Shown piece by piece: positions 36,563 through 43,759 of a DNA stretch of 50,927 bases. The stretch is taken from assembly GCA_016176845.1 (NCBI GenBank), contig JACOWJ010000006.1:1-50927 (forward strand), read 5' to 3'. Every line of letters starts with the position of its first letter. The first letter of the stretch is position 1. A program made the position numbers and the translations under genes. The notes under the pieces are model-generated. The model was given only the letters and a program-made list of their open reading frames with translations. It did not search any database and had not been told where the DNA came from. The stretch comes from Nitrospinota bacterium (GTDB lineage: Bacteria; 2-12-FULL-45-22; JACOWJ01).

Positions 36563-37141
36563 TCAAAAAATCGTCTCCAGCGTGGCCGTTCTGGCGCCGG
36601 CCCTCAACATCTCATCCATTGCCCGGGCGGAATCGCGCGGGTCGAGATCTACCCCTCGCACCGCGTCCAGCAAGAGGGTAACCTGGAAACCTTGCGCCAG
36701 GGCGTCCAACACCGTGGAGCGCACGCAATAGTCTGTGGCCAGCCCGCCCACGTACAGGTGATTCACGCCCATCTGCCGGAGGAGCGTGGCCGCCTCCGTC
36801 CCTTGTGGATCGTAAGCCTGAAAGCATGAGTAGCTGTCCTCCTGTGGGTCCATCCCCTTAGAGAGGATGATCGCGTCCGTTGGCAGCCGGAGGGCCGGGT
36901 GGAGCTCGGCGCCTCGGCTCCCCTGAACACAGTGGGACGGCCAGAGGCCTCCGAGCTCCTTGAAGTGTCGGGTCTCAGGGGGATGGCAGTCCCGAGAGGC
37001 CAGGACAGGCAACCCCTTCGCCGTAAACTTTTCGATGTACTGGTTGAGCACCGGCACCACCCGATCTCCCTCCGGGACGGGAAGGGAGCCTCCCGGGCAA
37101 AAGTCGTTTTGGACATCGACGATCACCAATGCTTCTGCCAT
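36563..37141 (-). CDS. pncA: Nicotinamidase / isochorismatase-family hydrolase
   Basis: 192 residues. Likely hydrolyses nicotinamide to nicotinate for NAD salvage. The triad is readable: Asp in VDVQNDFCPGGSL (about 9), Lys in ILSKGMDP and Cys in LATDYCVRSTV. The metal-site region reads SRDCHPPETRHF, with the customary aromatic of the DWHP motif replaced by Cys. GGAGGG lies upstream of the ATG. nadB, for de novo NAD synthesis, is 5 kb away. Confidence 0.85.
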   Translation of the reverse strand: MAEALVIVDVQNDFCPGGSLPVPEGDRVVPVLNQYIEKFTAKGLPVLASRDCHPPETRHFKELGGLWPSHCVQGSRGAELHPALRLPTDAIILSKGMDPQEDSYSCFQAYDPQGTEAATLLRQMGVNHLYVGGLATDYCVRSTVLDALAQGFQVTLLLDAVRGVDLDPRDSARAMDEMLRAGARTATLETIF

Positions 37142-37245
37142 CGTTTTTGCCCTCCGTTGATCACCCAGGCCACAACATTGGCATTTTCATGGTAAAAGTG
37201 TAGATGGGGGGAGGGGCTCCTGTCAAGCCTTGATCCAAGGCTTAC

Positions 37246-37379
37246 TACAACTCCACAGAATTCAGTGCTCAGGGGGATCGGATTGCTTCGCTTCGCTCGC
37301 AATGACAAAATCAGGTCATTGCGAGGAGCGCAGGCGACGAAGCAATCTCTAACTGGACACCCTCTTGCGTGGAGTTGTA
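37246..37379. mobile_element. MITE-like foldback element, copy 3
   Basis: 134 bp from TACAACTCCACAG to GCGTGGAGTTGTA with the same palindromic core (GATTGCTTCG...GAAGCAATC). Nearly identical to copy 2. The flanks read CTTAC on the left and CTTACGG on the right. It lies 62 bp beyond the stop of a broken oxidoreductase gene. Confidence 0.88.
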
Positions 37380-37440
37380 CTTACGGCCCTGCCCCCATTT
37401 TGCGGAAGGGAATGCAGGGTTTCGCCAGAGGCCTCGAGGG

Positions 37441-39301
37441 TCAGATCTCTCGGGCCCAGAAGGCGGCCTCGTGGATGGCGGCGGCCATCCGGCGGGGCTC
37501 TACGCCGTCTCCCACCTGGTAGAGCTCTGCCACCGGCCACCACCTCCTGTCGGCCATCGGCGTGGGTCAGCTCCACCCCCTCCTTCGTGATCCCCTTGAC
37601 CTGAACCTGAGTGAGGACGTTCACCTTGGCCTCCTGGAGGTAGCCCTGGAGGACTACACGGCGGACCATATCCATGTACGGGGCCGAAGCGATCAATTCG
37701 GGGGGACCGCTCTCCAGCAGGGCGACTGTTTTCCCCTCTCGCCCCAAGGAGACAGCCACCTCCGACCCATGCGCCCCCCCAATGACTGCCACCCTCTGCC
37801 CCACCTGCACCCCTCCGGCCAGGTATTCGTCCAGGGTAATGACCTGAGGCCCGGGAGCGATGGGAAGATCCAGGGGAACAGGCTTAGAGCCGGTGGCCAG
37901 CACCACCGCGTCGGCCTGGAACGCCTCCACGGCCTGAACGGTGGCCTCCTTGCCCATCTCCATCTGGACCGAAAGTCGCTTCAACTGATCAGGCAACCAC
38001 TCGACGATGTTGGCCAACTCCTTGACGTAGAGGCGGGGCAACGAGGCGGCCCGGTGGGTCAGCCCCCCCAACTGCTTCTCCTTCTCCCAGAGGGTTACCT
38101 GATGCCCCCGAAGGGCTGCCACCCGAGCGGCCTCCATTCCCCCCACACCGCCGCCCACCACCAGCACCTTTTTGCGCTTTAGGGCCGGCTGGATCCGGTA
38201 GGCCCGCTCATTGCCAAAATCGGGGTTGACGGCGCACTTGACGGTCCGCTGGCCGAAGGTCCGATCGGTGCAATAGTTGCAAGCGATGCACTTGCGGATC
38301 TCACGCTCCCGTCCCTCCAGCATCTTCCGGGGGAAGGCGGGGTCGGCCAGCAGGGCCCGGCACAGGGCCACCATGTCGGCCCGGCCGTCCTCGACAATCT
38401 TCTCGGCCAGCCGTGGATCGTTGATGCGACCTACCGCCACCACCGGGACGTTGCTCACCTCCTTGATCCCTTCGGCCAGGTGGACGATGCAGCCGCGGGG
38501 GAAGTAGATAGGTTGGATGATCCAGTGGAAGGACTCGAGCGTGGCCACGGAGATATCCAGGCAGTCCACGCCCGCCTTGAGCAGTGCCGGGACGATCTCC
38601 TTCTGGTTCATCTCCAGCGTGATCCCCTGGTCCCCGAGAAACTCGTCGCCGCTGATGCGGAAGATGATGGGAAAATCGGACCCCACGGCGGCGCGGGTCT
38701 TCTGAATCACCTCAGTGGGGAAAGCCATCCGGTCACCGTACTGGTCCTTCCGGTCGTTGGTATAGGGAGACATGAACTGCTGGATGACGAAGCCGTGGGT
38801 GGCATGGAACATCACCGCGTCGAACCCCGCCTCCTTGACTCGGAGACAGGCGTTGGCAAAGTCGTCGGCCAGCTGCGTGCACTCCTCGGTGGTCATCACC
38901 CGGGGCCTGTCGCCCATCCAGGGGGAGTAGGCCCTGTCGGAAGGGGCGATGGGCTGACAGCCGGAGAAGCGGGAGTTCGCCTGCCGTCCTCCGTGCATTA
39001 CCTGAAGGGCTGCCTTGGCCCCTGCCTGATGGATGGCGTCGGCCAGTTCACTCAGGCCGATGGTATGGTAATTGGTGTGGACGCCCACCTGTCGGGCGAA
39101 CATGCGGCCATCCTGTCGGATGAAGCTGGCCTCCACCACGACCAGCCCGGCCCCACCTTTCGCCCGCTCCTCGTAAAGATCGATCAAACGTTGGGTGACG
39201 TAGCCATCCTCATCCGCATAGCAGACGACGGTCGGAGCGGCTACGATACGGTTCTTTACCTCCATCTTGCCGATCTGGATGGGTTCAAATATCCTGGCCA
39301 T
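37441..39301 (-). pseudogene. 2,4-dienoyl-CoA reductase / old-yellow-enzyme-type oxidoreductase, frameshifted near the 3' end
   Basis: About 585 residues are intact: an FMN-binding TIM barrel (1 to about 330, IFEPIQIGKMEVKNRI), an iron-sulfur motif CIACNYCTDRTFGQRTVKC near 345 and a FAD/NAD domain (VVGGGVGGMEAARVAALRG near 385). After DGRQEVVA (about 37535) the frame continues into non-family Arg-rich sequence. One base over, the expected end AELYQVGDGVEPRR and AIHEAAFWAREI appears with a stop at 37441. Roughly 40 residues between the two parts are missing, so an out-of-frame deletion has removed part of the NAD domain. AGAGGAGAG supports the ATG at 39301. Confidence 0.8.
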
Positions 39302-39364
39302 GATCTCTCTCCTCTGGAAAGGTAACCGCCTTGAATCTTGCCCGGAGGCGACTCTACCGGGCTC

Positions 39365-39583
39365 ATTCGTGTCAACTTAAGGTTTAGTCCTGGGAGAAGA
39401 GCGGCCATCCTGGCCGCTCTTTGTGGGCAGGGACGCCCGCTCTCCCAGGGGTTAAGGGACTCAAAAATAATTAAACATCCCAGATAACGGTTGTAGGGGC
39501 GACCCGGCGGGTCGCCCCTACGCTGGCCTGCAGGCGTTGTCTGGTACAGTTTAATTTTACAGAGTCCCTAAGTTGACACGAAT
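39365..39583. repeat. Nested inverted-repeat element of about 219 bp
   Basis: Outer arms ATTCGTGTCAACTTA (39365-39379) and TAAGTTGACACGAAT (39569-39583) are exact complements. Inside are a hairpin AGAGCGGCCA/TGGCCGCTCT (39398-39420) within CCTGGGAGA/TCTCCCAGG, a second arm pair GGGACTC...AATTAAAC / GTTTAATT...GAGTCCC, and a perfect GTAGGGGCGACC/GGTCGCCCCTAC stem (39493-39521). It fills most of the gap 39302-39765; no gene is seen there. Confidence 0.82.
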
Positions 39584-39765
39584 GCTACCGGCTTATCATC
39601 CTGCGAAAGAAACGGCCCTATTTTCCCCCAATTCTCGGGCGAGGTCAAGCTGGTTGTTGGAGAAAAAAGTATTGACGCATGGAGGTCCGCTGTAATACAA
39701 TAATCAAATCTCTTTTGAAGTTTTTTGAATTTCTATCCGGGAAGAAACGGTTCGGAAGGTCCCTG

Positions 39766-40851
39766 ATGAATTATGGGCGAAAGCTCGATCCCCGTCCGCT
39801 TCGGGCCGATGTGACAGTTACCGAGCTCGTTGATGATTTCCTCCTGGCATACAACGCCGCGCGCCTGCGGGAGGCCTGTCACCTGCTGGTCCAGAAGATG
39901 CTGCGGCCGGAAGTGACGGTCGGGCTAACGCTATCGGGGGCGTTGACGCCAGCCGGCTTGGGTTACGCCGCGGTTGTGCCCCTCATCGAGTCGGGGTTCA
40001 TCGACTGGATCGTCTCCACGGGTGCCAACCTCTACCATGACCTCCACCGATCGCTTGGCTTCGAGTTATACCAGACGAACCCGTTCGTTGACGACGTGGC
40101 CTTGCGCGAGCAGAAGATTATCCGCATCTACGATATCGTTTTCCACCAGGACGTCCTGCTCAAGTCCGACGCCTTCCTCTATCGCGTCCTCTCGGCGGAT
40201 GAATTTCAGCAGCGGATGGGCACTGCGGAGCTCCACTACCGGCTCGGGAGGTATGTGGCCGAGCGCGAGCAGTTGCTGGGCGGTCGGTATCGCTCCATCC
40301 TGTCCGCCGCCTATAAGGCCGCGGTTCCTGTTTATACCTCCAGTCCAGGCGACAGCACCATCGGCATGAACATCGCGGCACTGCGGATGGTCGGGTGCAA
40401 GTTGGCGATCGACGTAGAGTTGGATGTCAATGAGACCACGGCGATCGTTTACCACGCCAAGACCACCGGCGGCCGGAGTGGTCTGCTCATCTTCGGGGGC
40501 GGTAGCCCCAAGAACTTCGCCTTGCAGACGGAGCCCCAGATCCAGGAGGTCTTGGGCCTTGACGAAAAGGGGCACGATTACTTCATTCAGGTGACCGATG
40601 CGCGGCCCGATACGGGCGGCTTGTCCGGCGCCACCCCATCGGAGGCCATAACCTGGGGAAAGGTCGATCCCGAACAACTGCCCGACACGATCGCCTGTTA
40701 TCTGGACAGCACGGTGGCCATGCCCATCATCACGGCTTACGCCCTGGCGCGTGCCGAGCCGCGCCCCCATAAGCGACTGTACGAGCGCCGGGCGGAGATG
40801 CTGGAGGCACTGAGCCGGAGCTATAAAGGAAAGATCTTAGATAAATCGTGA
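39766..40851 (+). CDS. Deoxyhypusine-synthase-like protein
   Basis: About 361 residues, NAD-dependent deoxyhypusine synthase family. Bacteria lack eIF5A, and bacterial members are thought to act in polyamine metabolism such as homospermidine synthesis. Family blocks: LTLSGALTPAGLG, WIVSTGANLYHDLHRSLG, YTSSPGDSTIGMN and GGGSPKNFALQTEP, where Lys of GGGSPKN aligns with the active-site lysine, so catalysis is probably retained. I start at ATG 39766 (MNYGRKLDPRPL), 6 nt after GGAAGG; an upstream ATG at 39679 would add 29 residues without family character. It is followed by a 29-codon remnant and an epimerase gene. Confidence 0.8.
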   Translation: MNYGRKLDPRPLRADVTVTELVDDFLLAYNAARLREACHLLVQKMLRPEVTVGLTLSGALTPAGLGYAAVVPLIESGFIDWIVSTGANLYHDLHRSLGFELYQTNPFVDDVALREQKIIRIYDIVFHQDVLLKSDAFLYRVLSADEFQQRMGTAELHYRLGRYVAEREQLLGGRYRSILSAAYKAAVPVYTSSPGDSTIGMNIAALRMVGCKLAIDVELDVNETTAIVYHAKTTGGRSGLLIFGGGSPKNFALQTEPQIQEVLGLDEKGHDYFIQVTDARPDTGGLSGATPSEAITWGKVDPEQLPDTIACYLDSTVAMPIITAYALARAEPRPHKRLYERRAEMLEALSRSYKGKILDKS

Positions 40852-40867
40852 AAGCAAGGGCAAACCG

Positions 40868-40957
40868 ATGGGATTCGTGAGGACCCAAGAGGAAATCGCC
40901 CGCATTCGGGCCACTCTGTCCGAGCCCCGATTTAACAAGCAAGAGGAGCAGACATGA
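40868..40957 (+). pseudogene. Remnant of the 5' end of an acetoacetate-decarboxylase-like gene
   Basis: ATG at 40868 opens 29 codons reading MGFVRTQEEIARIRATLSEP and then RFNKQEEQT before a TGA that overlaps the epimerase ATG. The first 22 residues resemble the N terminus of acetoacetate-decarboxylase-family proteins (MGFVKTPEEIARI pattern), from which about 230 residues would be missing. The truncated end merges with the AGAGGAG ribosome site of the epimerase, suggesting a deletion. It may still be translated as a coupling leader. Confidence 0.45.
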
Positions 40958-41886
40958 AGATCCTGGTTACGGGGGGAGCGGGGTTCATTGGCTCTCAGGT
41001 GGCAGATCGCTACCTGGAGTTAGGCCATGACGTGGTGATTGTCGATGACCTGTCCACCGGAAAGGAGAGGAACGTCAACCCCCGGGCACGTTTCTACCGG
41101 ATGGACATTCGGGATCGTGCCCTCAGAGAAGTCTTTGAGAGGGAAAGACCGGAGGTCATCAACCATCACGCGGCCCAGGTCGACTTACGGCGATCCGTGG
41201 GGGAGCCCTCCTGGGATGCGGGGATCAATATTTTGGGCTCGCTTCACCTGCTGGAGTTAGCACAGGCCTTCGAGGTTCACCGGCTCATCTACATCTCCAC
41301 CGGCGGGGCTGTTTACGGGGAGCCGGAATACCGCCCGGTGGACGAACGGCACCGGATCAAGCCCCTCTCTCCTTATGGGATTAGCAAACACACCGTGGAG
41401 CGCTACCTGACCCTCTATGGCAAAAGCCATGGGCTTCCTTACACCATCTTACGCTATCCCAATGTCTATGGCCCCCGTCAGGACCCTAAAGGCGAGGCGG
41501 GGGTGGTGGCCATCTTCAGCCAGAGGATGCTTTCGGGCCTCCGGCCCACCATCTTTGGGGATGGCTCCAAGACCCGAGACTATGTTTATGTGCAGGACAT
41601 CGCGGAGGCCAACGTCCTGGCCCTCACCGCCGAGACCGGAGAGGTCTTTAACCTGGGCTGGGGCCGGGAGGTGCGGGATATCGAGGTCTTCGAGGCCATC
41701 CGGAGGGCGGTGGGCCAGCAGATCGAGCCCGTTTATTCGGAGAAGAGGCCGGGCGAGGTCGATCGCATCTGTCTGGATAGTTCCAAGGCCCGTCGGATTC
41801 TAGGCTGGGAGCCCAAGGTCACGTTGGAGGAAGGCATCCGGAGGACGGTGTCCTTTTACCGGCTTGCTGCGCAAGCCGAATTGTAA
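40954..41886 (+). CDS. NAD-dependent sugar-nucleotide epimerase (UDP-glucose 4-epimerase type)
   Basis: 310-residue extended short-chain dehydrogenase. NAD motif TGGAGFIGS is at residues 6-14, the catalytic Ser/Thr region is YISTGGAVYGE, and Tyr-Lys are in SPYGISKHTVE near residues 149-153. RYPNVYGPRQ and the C-terminal LGWEPKVTLEEGI are typical of GalE-like/UDP-sugar epimerases. Substrate is uncertain. AGAGGAG precedes the ATG. The TAA stop lies in the left arm of an inverted heptad repeat. Confidence 0.87.
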   Translation: MKILVTGGAGFIGSQVADRYLELGHDVVIVDDLSTGKERNVNPRARFYRMDIRDRALREVFERERPEVINHHAAQVDLRRSVGEPSWDAGINILGSLHLLELAQAFEVHRLIYISTGGAVYGEPEYRPVDERHRIKPLSPYGISKHTVERYLTLYGKSHGLPYTILRYPNVYGPRQDPKGEAGVVAIFSQRMLSGLRPTIFGDGSKTRDYVYVQDIAEANVLALTAETGEVFNLGWGREVRDIEVFEAIRRAVGQQIEPVYSEKRPGEVDRICLDSSKARRILGWEPKVTLEEGIRRTVSFYRLAAQAEL

Positions 41887-41997
41887 AATGGAAATTGCAA
41901 AGTGCAAAGTGCAAAATAGAACAAAATGGAATTTATCAATTTAAATTTCCAATTTCCAATTTCCAATTTCCATTTTGCATTTTGCATTTTACAATTC
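41881..41997. repeat. GCAAAGT/TTCCAAT heptad inverted repeat
   Basis: Left arm TTGTAAAATGGAAATTGC followed by GCAAAGT units (41881-41917); right arm 41945-41996 with TTCCAAT, TTCCATT and TTGCATT units of 7 bp, ending TTTTACAATT, the complement of the left end. Sits between the epimerase and nadB, and may act as a 3' RNA stabiliser. Confidence 0.88.
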
Positions 41998-42014
41998 CCC
42001 GACGGGGGTAAGGG

Positions 42015-43640
42015 ATGTCTGAGGCGAACCGAAGCGACTTCTTAGTGATAGGCAGCGGCATTGCGGGGTTAACCTTCGCCCTGAAGGCTGCGGAATATGG
42101 CGACGTGATCATCCTCTGCAAGAAAGAGATGGCCGAGGGCAGCACCAACTATGCCCAGGGGGGCATTGCCTCGGTCCTCAGCGAGGAGGACTCCTATGAG
42201 CTCCATATCCGAGATACCCTGGAGGCAGGGGGAGGACTGTGCAAGGAGGAGGTGGTGCGGATCCTGGTAGAGAACGGACCCGCTCGGATACGGGAACTGA
42301 TGGCGTGGGGAGTAAACTTCACCTTCCGCCGGACGGGAAGCGATATTGCCCACCTCGACCTGGGAAAGGAGGGGGGCCACTCGAAGCGGCGGATCGTCCA
42401 TGCGGACGACCTGACCGGCCGGGAGGTAGAGCGGGCCTTGCTGGAGCTGGTCCGCTCGCGGGGCAACATCGAGATCTGCGAGCACCACATCGCCATCGAT
42501 CTGATCACCCGGGGGAAGCTGGACAAGAAGGTCCAGCTCGGGGGAGAGGAGGACCTCTGCCTGGGGGCCTATGCACTGGACTGCACCACGGGCGAGGTGA
42601 AGACTTTCCTGGGAAAGATCACCCTGCTGTCCACCGGTGGGGCGGGAAAGGTTTACCTCTACACCAGCAATCCCGATATCGCCACCGGCGATGGGGTGGC
42701 CATGGCCTACCGGGCTGGGGCCCGGGTGGGCAACCTGGAGTTCATCCAGTTCCATCCCACCTGCCTCTATCACCCGGAGGCGAAATCCTTCCTGATTTCC
42801 GAGGCAGTACGCGGGGAAGGGGGGATCCTGCGGCTCCGGGACGGGACCCCCTTCATGGAGCGGTATCATCCCCGGGGCTGCCTGGCCCCCCGGGACGTGG
42901 TGGCCCAGGCGATCGACAGTGAGATGAAAAAGCGGGGGGACGACTTCGTCTACCTGGACGTCACCCACCTGGGACGGGAGCGCATCCAGGAGCGATTCCC
43001 CAACATCTACCAGCAGTGCATCTCCTTTGGCCACGACATTGCCGAGGAGCCCATCCCGGTGGTCCCGGCGGCCCATTACCTGTGTGGCGGGGTGATCACG
43101 GATACTTATGGCCGCACCAATATCGACCGGCTCTACGCCTGCGGCGAGGTGGCCTGCACGGGGGTCCATGGCGCCAACCGCCTGGCCAGCAATTCGCTGC
43201 TGGAGGCCCTGGTCTTTTCCCACCGGGCCTGTCAGCGAACCCGGGAGGAGATTCATTGCCGCCCAGTCTGGGAGACCAGGGAGATTCCCCGATGGGATAT
43301 CGGCAACGCCGTCGATAGCGACGAGTCGGTGGTGGTGGCCCACAACTGGGACGAGATCCGCCGGACGATGTGGAACTACGTGGGGATCGTCCGGTCGAAC
43401 AAACGGCTGAACCGGGCCAGGAGACGTATCGAGATCCTGCAGGAGGAGATCCGGGACTACTACTGGGACTTCCTGGTGACCAGCGACCTGGTCGAGCTCC
43501 GCAACATCGCCACCGTGGCCGAGTTGATCATCCGCTCGGCCATCCTGCGCCAGGAAAGCCGCGGACTTCACTATAACCTGGATTACCCCTCCCGGGACGA
43601 TGTCCACTGGCTGAAGGATACTGTCCTTCAAGTAAGTTAG
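42015..43640 (+). CDS. nadB: L-aspartate oxidase
   Basis: 541-residue FAD enzyme that converts L-aspartate to iminoaspartate, the first step of de novo NAD synthesis; it can use fumarate as acceptor in anaerobes. FAD motif [11 protein letters not shown] is near residues 11-21, YAQGGIASV near 46-54, EFIQFHPT near 242 and [15 protein letters not shown] near 380. The C-terminal helical domain is complete. nadA and nadC are not in the window. The TAG stop is part of the AAGTTAGGG start of the next repeat. Confidence 0.93.
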   Translation: MSEANRSDFLVIGSGIAGLTFALKAAEYGDVIILCKKEMAEGSTNYAQGGIASVLSEEDSYELHIRDTLEAGGGLCKEEVVRILVENGPARIRELMAWGVNFTFRRTGSDIAHLDLGKEGGHSKRRIVHADDLTGREVERALLELVRSRGNIEICEHHIAIDLITRGKLDKKVQLGGEEDLCLGAYALDCTTGEVKTFLGKITLLSTGGAGKVYLYTSNPDIATGDGVAMAYRAGARVGNLEFIQFHPTCLYHPEAKSFLISEAVRGEGGILRLRDGTPFMERYHPRGCLAPRDVVAQAIDSEMKKRGDDFVYLDVTHLGRERIQERFPNIYQQCISFGHDIAEEPIPVVPAAHYLCGGVITDTYGRTNIDRLYACGEVACTGVHGANRLASNSLLEALVFSHRACQRTREEIHCRPVWETREIPRWDIGNAVDSDESVVVAHNWDEIRRTMWNYVGIVRSNKRLNRARRRIEILQEEIRDYYWDFLVTSDLVELRNIATVAELIIRSAILRQESRGLHYNLDYPSRDDVHWLKDTVLQVS

Positions 43641-43737
43641 GGATTAGGGGTTAGGGATTAGGGGCTAGTGAAGAAGAATTTTTGCTAACACTTACCCTCT
43701 AGCCACTTAAAAATGGAAATTCCCATACGAGTAAATT
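43634..43737 (+). repeat. AGGGATT heptad element with AAATTCC tag
   Basis: Starts AAGTTAGGGATTAGGGG, runs in 7-bp steps to GGCTAGT, has the loop GAAGAAGAATTTTTGC, a degenerate right arm ACCCTCTAGCC and the tag AAATGGAAATTCCCATACGA. It supplies the nadB stop codon (43638-43640). Confidence 0.88.
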
Positions 43738-43759
43738 AAGATTCCATAACGAGCAGAGA

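Noticed and set aside
42069-43631. 520-codon open frame antisense to nadB
   Set aside because: Shadow of the GC-rich nadB gene, which has all expected motifs.
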